Shown: in pieces, positions 1 to 9,472 of the stretch
Layout: every line of letters begins with the position of its first letter
How positions within the stretch are numbered: the first letter of the stretch is position 1
Source of the DNA: Parvularia atlantis
Taxonomy: Eukaryota > Opisthokonta > Rotosphaerida
Direction of reading: 5' to 3'
Assembly (NCBI GenBank): GCA_943704415.1
Contig: CALSCO010001689.1
Location: 1 to 35,136, forward strand
Length of the DNA: 35,136 nt
Notes under the pieces: generated by a model
The model's input: only the letters and a program-made list of their open reading frames with translations
What the model was told of the DNA's origin: nothing
Database searches by the model: none
Translations under genes and position numbers: made by a program

Positions 1-177
1 CCCCCCCCAATCTCCCGCCCCTCCCTTGGAGCCGCGCTGTGTCTGTGTCGGCGGAGGATTGCGTTGTTCTTTTGTGACGGCCGCGGTCGCGAGCAGAGAG
101 GGATGTACACGGCGCGACACAGAGGACACGAAAGAAGAGAACGGATGCCGTGCGGTGCGATGCGACACGCCGGGCGC
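1..177. other. 3' flank of SUMO gene, no gene seen
   Basis: This stretch lies downstream of the SUMO stop codon and starts with a run of eight C. I found no reading frame with splice signals or recognisable protein similarity. It probably holds the SUMO 3' UTR (minus strand) and part of the next intergenic region outside the window. Confidence 0.5.
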
Positions 178-680
178 TCACTGGCCGCCGACCTGCGACA
201 CAAACACGTCGATGGTGTCGTTGTCCTCCATCTGCAGCTGCGGCGCCCGGAGGCGTCAGCACAGCGACGGCACGCGCGTGCCTCTCGCGGCCGAACCTTC
301 TCGGGCGTGTCGGTCTCCTGCAGGCGCTCGCCGTCGAACGTGAAGCGGACGGACGCGCGGTCCTTGCCCTGCCGCTCGCAGTACGCGTCCATGAGGCGCT
401 TGAGCGGTGTCTGGCGCTTGATCTTGAAGAAGACCTCGTTGTGGTCCTGCGCCCCGCGCGCGCACGCCCGCGTCAGGCCCCGCGGGCCGGCCGTGTGCGC
501 CAATTTGCGCGCCAAAAAAGTCGGCGAGCGACACGCCACCTGGCCGACGACCTTGAGGTTGATGTGCGCCGACGCCCCGCCCGCGTTCTTCGAGTCGCCC
601 GCGTCCGCACCACCCGCACCACCCACGTCGCCCGCCGGCGCCCCCGCGCCCGTCTTCTCGGCCTTCACGGGAGGCTCCAT
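178..680 (-). CDS. SUMO: SUMO (small ubiquitin-like modifier)
   Basis: Ubiquitin-like protein conjugated to lysines of nuclear and cytosolic targets. Three exons (680-540, 446-297, 237-178) give 116 residues with matching phases. The introns (93 and 59 nt) carry CTGAC branch sites. The fold core aligns with SUMO throughout: [20 protein letters not shown], then RFTFDGERL, then [11 protein letters not shown]. The chain ends VGG-Q, so one C-terminal residue must be removed by a SENP/Ulp protease to expose the di-glycine (residues 114-115). The flexible N-terminus contains V5-K6-A7-E8, a perfect psi-K-x-E acceptor site, which suggests poly-SUMO chain formation. The gene is head-to-head with cytidine deaminase, with 267 bp between start codons. 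The start is the first ATG before the conserved domain. Identity is clear; only paralogue assignment is open. Confidence 0.95.
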
Positions 681-947
681 GGCTTGCAAAGGGGTAATCT
701 GCGGCTGCACCACTGGTGCCGGTGTGGTGTGGCGCCGTGTCAGTCGTCGAGCGGGCGAATGAGCAGGGGCGCCGGCGATAGGAGCGGGAGCAGGTGCGCG
801 CGCGTGCGCGCACGGGGAGAAGAATCGCAGCCATGCGGTACGGCAGGGGCACGGGCGGGCGCGGGCGCAGGCGCATGGGGCGACGAGGAGGAAGCGAGGA
901 CAGCAGCATTCTGCAGCGCCAAAAAATCCCATCGGACGCTTGCGCGC
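681..947. promoter_or_regulatory. Divergent promoter region, SUMO / cytidine deaminase
   Basis: 267 bp separate the two outward-facing start codons. This is the widest divergent gap in the window and must hold both promoters and 5' UTRs. No TATA box or other named element was recognised; the sequence is GC-rich with short CG-alternating runs. Confidence 0.5.
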
Positions 948-1579
948 ATGGCGGCGAGGTGCGGCTCTGTCACGCAACCGGCGCGGTCGCTGACGGCGCG
1001 GGCGCGCCCACAGGGCCGAGCACGACGTGGCTGCGCTGGTGCGCGCCGCCGACGGCGCCCGCGCGCACGCCTACGCGCCGTACAGCCGCTTTCACGTCGG
1101 CGCGGCGCTGCTGTGCGACGACGGCACGGTCGTGACCGGTTGCGCACCTTTGTTGTCGCACAAAGGTGATCGCTGATCGCACGCACGCGCACGCACGCCA
1201 CAGGCTGCAACGTCGAGAACGCGAGCTACGGCCTGACCATCTGCGCCGAGCGTTCGGCCTTCGTCGCAGCCGTAAGCCAGGGCCGGCGCAAGTTCCGCGC
1301 CGTCGCCGTCACGAGCGACGCCAAGGACGGCGAGGTCTGGCCGTGCGGCGCGTGCCGCCAGTTCATGGCCGAGGTGCGCGCCCGGCGGGCACGGCACGAG
1401 CCGGATTGCGTCGCTGACAGCCGCTGCAGTTTGGCACGGGCCTGCTGGTGCACTCGGGCCGCGCCGACGGCGCCGTCGCCACCGTCACGCTCACCCTGGC
1501 CGAGCTGCTGCCGCACGCGTTCACACCGGCGTCGCTCGAGATCGAGCGCTCACCGCCACCCGCGAGCACGGCGCACTGA
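948..1579 (+). CDS. CDA: Cytidine deaminase
   Basis: Zinc enzyme of pyrimidine salvage that deaminates cytidine and deoxycytidine to uridine forms in the cytosol. Four exons (948-958, 1014-1138, 1204-1373, 1430-1579) give 151 residues, close to the usual length of tetrameric CDAs. The sequence shows [15 protein letters not shown], then [19 protein letters not shown] (zinc ligand C59, catalytic E61), then PCGACRQ (ligands C93 and C96). The first exon codes only the first three residues and part of a fourth; its 55-nt intron carries a CTGAC branch site, which supports this start. The gene converges on MAK21, with only 57 bp between the two stop codons, so the 3' UTRs probably overlap. Confidence 0.97.
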
Positions 1580-1636
1580 CACTGATAACGGCTGCAGATT
1601 TTTCTGTCCGCCACGCGCTCAAACACACATGCTGCC

Positions 1637-2125
1637 TCATCTCCTCCGCGTGCGTTTGCTCATCGCGCCGCCGCGGCCGCCCTGGCCGCGCTGCTGCCGC
1701 TTGGCGCCGTACCGCCCGCGGTCTTCCCACTGGCGCTGCTTGCGTGACTCGCCCGGCCCGGCTGACTCCTCGATCAGGTGCGCAAAGTCGTCGGCCGAAG
1801 CGAACGTGGACCCGTCCAGGTGGATGCCCTTGAGCACGCTCTCGCGCGCTGTTGCGACGGGTGTGAGCGGGCGCATGGCACGGCACGTCGGCGCACGCAC
1901 CGCTCTGGCGCTGCAGCTTCTTCGTTTGCCGCTTGGACAGCGGCGCCGCGTCATCCTCGTCCTCGACCTCGTCGTCGTCCTCGTCGTCCTCGTCATCCTC
2001 GTTGTCCTCGTCTGCCGCCATCGCGCGCGCAAACGCGTCGTCGTCCTCGCTGTCGACCTCGTCCTCCCCAGCTGCCGCCTCGCCCTCCTCTGCCGCCACG
2101 TCGTCTTCCTCCGGCGCGTCATCAG

Positions 2126-2156
<31 letters not shown>

Positions 2157-5100
2157 ATCGCCCTCGAGGGCCAGGCGCCGGCTCGTCGACACCATCGCCG
2201 CGTCCTCCGCGTCAACAGCCTCCAGTGCGGCCTCCAGCCCCTCGTAGCCCGCCTCGTCATCGTCCAGGTCGATCTCGTCCACGTCCTTCGACGGCAAGAT
2301 GGCAGCCGGGCGGCGCGCGTGCGCCTTGCCCTCGTCAGCATCCCCGTCGCCTTCATCCTCGTCCTCGTCCTCGTCATCCACCAGGTCGCCCTCGTCCAGC
2401 GCCGGCAGGTCGTGGTCGTCGTCCTCGTCCTCGTCCATCACCTCGGCTGCATGCGCGGGCGTCAGCAGTGCAGACGGCACGGCTGCGGTACGCACACGAC
2501 AGGCCGAGTGCCTCGTCGATCTGCTCGTCCGTCAGCCCCTCCAGCGCGTCCTCGTCCTGCTCGCTCCGTGCCTGTTCCGCGCCGTCAGCGTTGCGCACCA
2601 CGCACGCGCCCGGTCAGCGCACCCGCCGCTTCACGGTCTGCTTCTCCTTGGCGGCCTCCTGGCGCTGCTTTTCCTTGAAGTAGTTGTAGTAGAACAGCTG
2701 CGCGCGGCCGAGGGGTCAGCAAGCGCAGAAGGCACACGCAGTGCACGGCGGCACGCGCCTGGTCGGGCGGGACCTCTTCGGGCGCCTTGCGCACGAACGC
2801 GCCGTCAAACACAGGCACGGTGTCTGCGGCAGACCTCGCCGGTGAGCCGTGGCACCGACCAGCGCACGCGCAGCGCACCAGTGTGCGGGCGCACGTGCCG
2901 TACGGGCTGCATGATCGACGAGCCGCGTGCAGGGATGCCGGTCGCGTCCTTCTTCGGGTTCTTGTACCTGCGGCGCACAAGAGTACGGCTCAGCGTTGCG
3001 CGCCGGGGCATCACTAGCGTCGCACGCACACAAAGCGCTCAAGGAAGTTGGCCAGCGTAAAGTCGCCGAGCGGGTCGCCCTTGTACTCGATCAGCTCGCC
3101 ACGCAGCAGCGTCTGCGCAAACTTGGCGACGGACGGGTGGAAGTGCTGCGCCAGCTCGGTCTGTACGGCAGATTAGCAGCGCGAGAGGCCGACAGCGGCA
3201 CGACGCGGCGCACAAGCTCCCAGAAGCACGCGGTGTCGGCGTTGCAGAACTTGGGGTCGCGCTTGCGCGGGTCGTACTGCTGCGCTGCGTCCGGCTGCTC
3301 GGCTGCTGCACCGTTGCTCTACGAACGGGCACGTGAGCGCGACGTCGACGCCGATGCGTTCGCGGTGGCACCTCGCGCAACACGACGACGGCCTCGTCGT
3401 GTTCGTCCTTGTCAACAAAGCGCTCAACGTCGTCCTCGGCCGGCGCGCCCGCTGCGGGCTGCGGCTCCAGCACGGCCGGCCATAGGAACGACTTGAGCCG
3501 GACCATCTGCGTGCACCGTAAGCACGCGCCTGCGCACGGACACTGCTGCATGCACCTCAGACACGAGGATGAGCACGGCACAGATGAACGACGGCTGCTG
3601 GTACAGCGCGACCTACGTGCGCAGCGCACGGGTCAGCGGCAGAGCACGAGGCACGCGCGCACACGTGCCTGCATCGTGCGCTTGATGAAGGCCTTGACGC
3701 GCGCGAGGTTGCTGTCAGCCTTGATCGCCTTGTACAGCAGGTTGAGGAAGAGCGGCTGCTTGGACGACGTGAACAGGCGCCGATCGAACAGGACGTCGTA
3801 CAGCGCGCGGTAGAAGCGGTCTGCGGCGGCCTGGCGGGCGATGCGAGTCAACGGCCGGCGTGCGCAGCCACACTGAGCGCCTCACCTGCCGCGACGAGAT
3901 CACGTGGAAGATCAGCATTAGCGCCTGCACGCCCGTGTTGAACGAGGCGACGTGCACGACGCGGTACAGCGTGTCGAGGTGTTTCGCGAAGCTGCGCAGC
4001 GGCCCGTGTGAACACGACACCGCGACTGCAGCACACGCGCAAGCCGCACATGTCGTCCTCGATCTTGGAGAACGGGAACGCGCGGTTGACGCCCGTGAGC
4101 AGCGCCGAGAGGATGCGCGTGTCAAGGTCGGAGCTACTGACGATCTGCGCTATGCGTGAGCACGCGTGCACGCTCGCGTCAGCACGCGGCACGCACCTGG
4201 ATGTACAGCGCAAAGTACACGTCGATCAGGTGGTTGGCCGTGGCCGTGTCGTTCTTGGTCAGGATGAGCTGGTTGAGCATGATCAGGGCGTAGTAGCTGC
4301 CGCCGGCCCGTGAGGCACGCCGGGGCGCAGCGGCGTAGCACGCGCGCGCACCGTGCACGCATCGAGACCTTGGGCCGGAAGAGCAGCGCCTCGACCGCGC
4401 GCACGACTACGCCCTTCATGTTCGGGTGCCGCAGCAGCAGCTGCGACAGCAGGTGGCTCGCCTTGGCGGCGATGCTGCGGTCGAGGTCGCCCTGGGCGCG
4501 TGCGCGATCGGTCGGCGTGGCCCGTGACGGCCCGCAGCGTGCGCACGAGCTTGTCAACGAGGATCGCGAGCAGGTTTTTCTCTTGCTCAGGCTTGCCGAC
4601 GAGGAGGTCAAACACGTGCGCGAGGGCCACGCGGCGCGTCTTGACGACTGTATCGTGCGTCATGGCCTGTGTGTACGCGCGCGCGCGCGCGCGCAATATG
4701 GGTACTCAGCCTGTTGCCGCGCCCCAGCCAGCCAGCAGCCGGCCGCGCACCTCAAGGACCTTTACGAACTCGAGGTAGAGCCGCTTCAGGCCGTCCTCGA
4801 ACAGGCGCAGCAGCGCCGTCTGGTTGCTCACGCCCTCGGCCCAGTCGTCGTGCTCGTAGAAGTACCTGGCAGTCGCGCGTGTGTCAGTGGCGCGGAGCAC
4901 AACGCAACCGACGCACCGTAGCTTGCGATCGGGCAGGACGTCGGCGAGCGCGAGCGCCTTGATCGCTTGGACCGACTGCATCACTGCGGCGCGCCAAACA
5001 TGAGCCCCGCTGCGCTGCCTGTGGCTGCCGGCGCGCGCTCGCACCCTCGCGCTTGTTCTTCTTCTGCGCCATCGTGAGCAGGTTTTGCAGCGCGCCGAGG

Positions 5101-5619
5101 CGGTACACGGGCCCCTCCTGGAACATGAGTGTCATGGCGGCGATCTGCAGCGGCGCACGCGGCGCGCGCATGAGCCGTCCACTGCATCCGGGCACGCGCG
5201 ACGGCACGGGCGCCGCGCCTTGTCGGAGACCGTGCCCTGCTGCGCGACGGTCTTGACCCAAGCCTGCTCTGACTTGGACGTCTCGGCGGCTGCGTCCGCG
5301 CGCGTGCGCTCAGCATCTCGCGAGCACGTGGCCGCAGCACGCACAGACGCCCTCGAACACGGCCGTCTGTGTCCGCAGCACGGCCTCGGCGTGCGCGCGC
5401 CAGAGCTCGACCGAGGCAAGGCGCACTGCGTCGGCGCAAGAGCGTGAGCGCGCTGCACGGCCGCCAGCAGCTGTGCGCACCGATCTTGGACCGTTCGCCC
5501 TGCTGCTCCCGCTGCTCCTGCTGCTCGGCCAGCGCGACGTGCCACGCCACCGACGGCGCCACGAGCAGACCCTTGGACGGCTTGCCCGCGCGCCGCGCCA
5601 CGTGCTCCGCGGCTGTCAT
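1637..5619 (-). CDS. CEBPZ: MAK21/Noc1/CEBPZ-like 60S ribosome biogenesis factor
   Basis: Nucleolar protein that works with Noc2 in early 60S pre-ribosome assembly and export. I read 22 exons with consistent phase, giving 920 residues. Exon 1 is 5619-5481, exon 21 is 2446-1901, and the last is 1848-1637. The protein follows human CEBPZ almost segment for segment: GTVSDKIAAMTLMFQEGP, SHDT-like THDTVVKTR, KASHLLSQLLLRHPNMKGVV, LLTGVNRAFPFS, SFNTGVQALMLIFHV, and RVKAFIKR. A long Asp/Glu-rich stretch follows (about 1950-2440), then a basic tail ending KRTRRR. Three introns need GC donors: 5145-5218, 3613-3668 and 2698-2758. The acceptor of the intron at 3295-3371 is ambiguous. An in-frame TGA lies just before the ATG, which fixes the start. 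That start is only 24 bp from the Pelota start. Confidence 0.95.
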
Positions 5620-5643
5620 TCTTCACGACTTTCGAAATAGGCA
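5620..5643. promoter_or_regulatory. 24-bp divergent gap between MAK21 and Pelota starts
   Basis: The two outward-facing ATG codons are separated by 24 bp. An in-frame stop just upstream of the MAK21 ATG and the canonical Pelota N-terminus fix both starts. Core promoters must therefore overlap, and the 5' UTRs are either nearly absent or run antisense into the partner gene. Confidence 0.7.
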
Positions 5644-7319
5644 ATGCGGCTGGTAGGCAAACGTATAGAGCGCGACGGGTCGGGTGCGTGGTGCGGACGA
5701 CGCGATTGCGGCGCGCGCGCGCGCGCAGGCTGAGCCGCGGGCGCAGGCGAGGTCGCGCTGATCGCGGACGAGCCCGAGGACCTGTGGCACGTGTACAACC
5801 TGGTCGTGCTCGGTGACCGCGTGCGCGCAGGGACATGGCGGTGCGACCATGGCGCAAGCCGATGTCGAGCGCGGATGCTGACGCGCGTGCGGCGCCAGCA
5901 AAGTGCAGTCGGAGAGCAGCACCGGCAGCGTCGAGAGCAGCCGCGTGCACACTGTGCTCACGATCGCTGTCACCGCGGTCGACTTTGACCCGCAGGCGTG
6001 CTCGCTCCGGCTGAACGGGCGCAACGTTGAGGAGAACAGCTACGTCAAGATGGGCGCGTACCACACGATCGACCTCGAGCTCAACCACAAGTTCTGGGTC
6101 ATCAAGAGCGAGTGGGACTCGCTCGCGCTCGACCGCGTCGCCATCGCCTGCGACCCGGCCAAGACCGCGGACGTCGCCGCCGTGGTGCGCGCTGCCTTGC
6201 AAGCTAGCACGCGCGCCCCGAGCCGAACGCCGGCGGCAGGTCATGCAGGAGGGGCTCGCGAACGTGTGCCTGATCACGGCGCACATGACTATCGTGCGGG
6301 AGCGCATCCACCCGGTCATCCCGCGCAAGCGCCGCGGCGACGTCGCGCAGTACGAGAAGGGCATGAGCAAGTGCGCAGCCGCCCGCTGCCGCTCGCGGCT
6401 GCCGTCGCCGTCCCTGAGCGCGGCCGCGCGCAGGTTCTTCGAGCAGATCCTGCGCGCGGTCGAGACGCACGTCGATTTTGCCGTCGTCAAGTGCCTCATC
6501 CTCGCCAGCCCGGGCTTCGTCAAGGACCAGTTCTACACGTACATGATGGCGCAGGCGCGTTCCGCGCGCGCACACACGCACGCACTGCGACCGGCGCCGT
6601 GACGCACATTGCCGCAGGCCGTCAAGCGCGAGATCAAGGTGCTGCTGGAGAACAAGTCGAAGATCCTTCTGGCGCACGCGTCGAGCGGGCACAAGGGCGC
6701 GGTCAAGGGTGCGTCCGCTATGTGCGCTGATCCGCTGCTCATGCCGGCCGCCCGCGCGCCAGAGATACTCGAGGACCCGTCGGTGCTGAGCCGACTGGCC
6801 GACACGAAGGCCGCCGATGAGGTCCGCGTGCTCAACCAGTTCCACCACGCGCTCAACGTCGACGGTGGGGACCGCACGGCGTACGGGCCGCGGCACGTGT
6901 TGATCGCGAGCGAGCGCGGCGCGATCGACACGCTGCTCATCTCGGACGGTGCGGCCCGCTGCCGTCGTGCGACGGCGGGCGTGCCGATGCGCTGCCCTGC
7001 CGCAGGCCTCCTCCGCTCAAGCGACATCGCCACGCGCCGGCGCTACGTCGGCATGGTCGACAGCGTGAAGTCGACCGGGGGGCGCGTGGTTGTGTTCTCG
7101 TCGGCGCACGTCTCGGGCGAGCAGCTGGACCAGGTGCGCGTGTGCGCCGCGTACGAGTGGCGTGCCTGAGCGCCGCCGCAGCTCACGGGCATTGCGGCCA
7201 TCCTACGCTTCCCGCTACCGGACCTAGACGACGACGACGACGCGGACGGCGCGCTCCCGCCGCAGCCCACCGACGAGGACGACGACCTGCCGCCGCTCGA
7301 GGGCGACGGGCGAGGGTAG
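5644..7319 (+). CDS. PELO: Pelota/Dom34 ribosome rescue factor
   Basis: eRF1 paralogue that, with Hbs1, splits stalled ribosomes in no-go and non-stop decay. Nine exons (5644-5683, 5747-5840, 5899-6184, 6240-6370, 6434-6554, 6618-6708, 6763-6948, 7006-7133, 7182-7319) give 404 residues, slightly longer than human PELO. The canonical start (MRLVGKRIERDG) is followed by DEPEDLWHVYNLV, VQSESSTGSVESSRV, YVKMGAYHTIDLE, ACDPAKTADVAAVVMQEGLA, IPRKRRGD, VASPGFV-like ILASPGFVKDQF, HASSGHKG, ADTKAADEV, AIDTLLISD, FSSAHVSGEQL and GIAAILRFP. As expected for Pelota, no GGQ motif is present. An acidic tail ends the protein. Intron 6555-6617 has a GC donor (CAG|GCGCGT). The gene is head-to-head with MAK21 and converges on the coiled-coil gene. 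Confidence 0.97.
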
Positions 7320-7323
7320 TGCT

Positions 7324-7324
<1 letters not shown>

Positions 7325-7354
<30 letters not shown>
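7325..7354. repeat. T30 homopolymer (A30 on the minus strand)
   Basis: An uninterrupted run of 30 T lies in the 77-bp space between the convergent stop codons of Pelota and the coiled-coil gene. Read on the minus strand it is a templated A30 starting 42 bp after the coiled-coil stop codon, like a poly(A) tail. Exact length may suffer from sequencing slippage. Confidence 0.9.
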
Positions 7355-7355
<1 letters not shown>

Positions 7356-7396
7356 ATCGTGCGGCGACGGCATAACAGTCAAGCGGCCGGGTGTCG

Positions 7397-9457
7397 TCAG
7401 TGCCGGCGCCCGCGGATCGTGCCCTTCATGTCGTTGAACTGACGGTCGAGGTCGCCAAAGAGGTCGTCGAGGGCCGCGTCGGCCGCGCTCTGCTTGGCGG
7501 CCGGCGCGGCTGCTGATGTTGCTGCCGGTGCTGCTGCGGGCGCGGGTGCTGCGGCGGGCGCCTTCTTGGCCGGGTCCTCGAAGATGCTGCAGGCGCGGCG
7601 GGTCAGCGGCGCGGCGCAAAAGGCGCGGGCCGGCGCACCTCTGTACTGCAGTCTTGCGCAGCACGCCGGGGCCCGGCACGGGCGAGGACGGCGCGGGCGA
7701 GCCGGGCGCGGGCGTGTCGCGCGCCGAGGTCTTGCGCAGCATCTGCGCCAGGTTGGCCATCTGGCCCGTGTCCTTGTGCTCCGCGGGCTGTGCAGGCGCG
7801 CGGCGTCGGTCGCATGCCGCGACGGTCAACTGTGCCCGCGCACCTTCTCGACCTTCTCGACCGGTCGCAGCTGCCGGTTCTTTAGGCGCTCATTCAGCTC
7901 GAGGATCGCTTGAGCGCGGAGGTCATCTGCGTTACGGGTGAGCGGCGATGCCCGATGCACGGCCGTTGGGCGCACTGAGCGGGTCGGCTGCGCTGCCCGC
8001 GAGCTTCGTCTTCAGCGCGCCCAGGCGCTGCTTGAGGTTGTCGGACGCCTTAACGGCCACGTAGACTGGCGGCGGTGGCGGTGGCGGCGGCGGTGGTGGC
8101 GGCGCGCCGCTACCGTCGGGCACACGCGCGCGCAGCTCGTCGGCTGGCCGCGAGTGTCACAACGACGGCAACAAGCAGCGGCACGGGCGGCGACGCACCC
8201 TCGGTCTGCAGCTTGTCGAGCTTGTCCTGCAGCTCCTTGTTGCGCGCTTCGGACGCGCTGAAGGCGCGCTGCGCGTCCTCGAGCTTGACCTGCACCACGC
8301 GGCGTTGAGGCCGTGACGCGACACCGCGCGCCACGCACCTCGAGCTCGGTCACGGTCATCAGGTCAATCTGGTTGCCCTGGCGCTCGCCCAGCTGGTGCG
8401 TCAGGCTAGCCACCTCGGCCTCAGCAAGCTCTCGCCGGCGCCGCTCGGCCGCGAGCGCCTCATCATTGCCGCTGTCGTTGCGTGGCTTGGCGCTGCCATC
8501 GCCGCTCTCGGCTGGCGCGGCCTGGCTGAGCTGCGCGTGGTACTCGCCCGCGAGCCGTTCGGCCTCCTGGCGCAGGATCTGCTCTTTGGCGTACCTGCGC
8601 GGCGCGGCGTGTCAGGCGGGCAGCGGCGCGGGCCGGCCACGAGCGCGTGCTTTTGCTTTAGCTCGTTGAACTCCTCGAGCGCCGCGGCAGCCGCTGCAGG
8701 GCGAGCGTGAGCGGTGTACGCAGCACAGCGACCCACGAGCGCCGCACCGCGCTGGAACCGCTCGAGCGTCGTCTCGGCCGCGTTGGCGCGCGCCGTCGCC
8801 TCGGCCAGGCGCGTCTCGGTCACGTTCAGGCGCTCTCCGAGATCTGCGCGCCGCGCCCGGTAAGCACGCGCGCACGGCCATGCGGCAGACGGCACGGCAG
8901 CACCGGTCAGCGTCGGGATGAGGTAGATGTCGGACGACTCGCGCGTCTGGCTGACGGGTGCGGCGACAGGCGCGGCATCGGCGGCACCGACGAGCTTCTG
9001 CAGGCGCTCGCGCTCGGCACGCTCGTGGTTGTACCTACGTGCGTGCGCGCACACGTGAGCGCGACCCGGACCAGCCAACGATGGCGCCGCACGCGTTCTT
9101 GAGCTCGTGGTGCTCCTCGACGGCGGACGAGGCGACTGCGCACGGATCGCGGTAAGCGAGCACGCGCACACGGATCGCAACGTGTTGCACAGCCCCGCAC
9201 CGCGCGTGAGCGTGTCGAGCATGCGCTGCACGTCGGCGAGGCGCGCCTGCGTCGCGGCGTGCGCATCCTTCTCGTGCTGCAGCGCCTGCCGCACCTCGCG
9301 GAACTCGCCGTACGCTGCGCGCGCAGATCGCATGTCAGCAGTGCGCTCGCGTGCGCCGTGCCGCTGTCGACGCACCCTTGTCCCACAGGCGCAGGACCTT
9401 CTCGAGGTTGGCCTCAGCTTCTTCGGCACGCCGATGCGCGTCTTCGACGTTCGACAT
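7397..9457 (-). CDS. Orphan coiled-coil protein with polyproline stretch
   Basis: I do not recognise the family. Twelve exons give 483 residues: 9457-9376, 9314-9201, 9135-9093, 9034-8904, 8843-8748, 8693-8645, 8594-8339, 8289-8199, 8143-7976, 7926-7844, 7787-7639 and 7586-7397. The first 300 residues are mostly heptad-rich coiled coil (for example AEEAEANLEKVL and ELQDKLDKLQTEADEL). Twelve prolines follow at 302-313, then a short helical region, a Pro/Ser-rich linker with two LRKT motifs (MLRKTSA, VLRKTAV), an Ala-rich stretch and a conserved-looking tail (DDLFGDLDRQFNDMKG). Coiled coil plus polyproline plus LKKT-like motifs recalls actin regulators, but this is inference only. Intron 8595-8644 is read with a GC donor; a GT donor at 8640 with a later acceptor also keeps frame (479 residues). 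Frame is open upstream of the chosen ATG but would run antisense into RSL1D1. Confidence 0.8.
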
Positions 9458-9472
9458 TGCACAATTTGCAGC
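9458..9472. promoter_or_regulatory. 15-bp divergent gap between coiled-coil gene and RSL1D1 starts
   Basis: Only 15 bp lie between two outward-facing ATG codons, the shortest spacing in the window. Either the transcripts are nearly leaderless or each 5' UTR runs antisense into the other gene. The coiled-coil start could be placed differently, since its frame stays open upstream. Confidence 0.55.

Noticed and set aside
1365-2678. 437-codon plus-strand frame opposite the MAK21 acidic region
   Set aside because: It is the antisense of GAC/GAG repeats coding the Asp/Glu-rich tail; low-complexity Val/Leu/Arg product.
5132-6523. 463-codon minus-strand open frame across the MAK21/Pelota junction
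   Set aside because: It overlaps well-supported exons of both genes in other frames and its product is Arg/Ala-rich composition noise, expected at this GC content.
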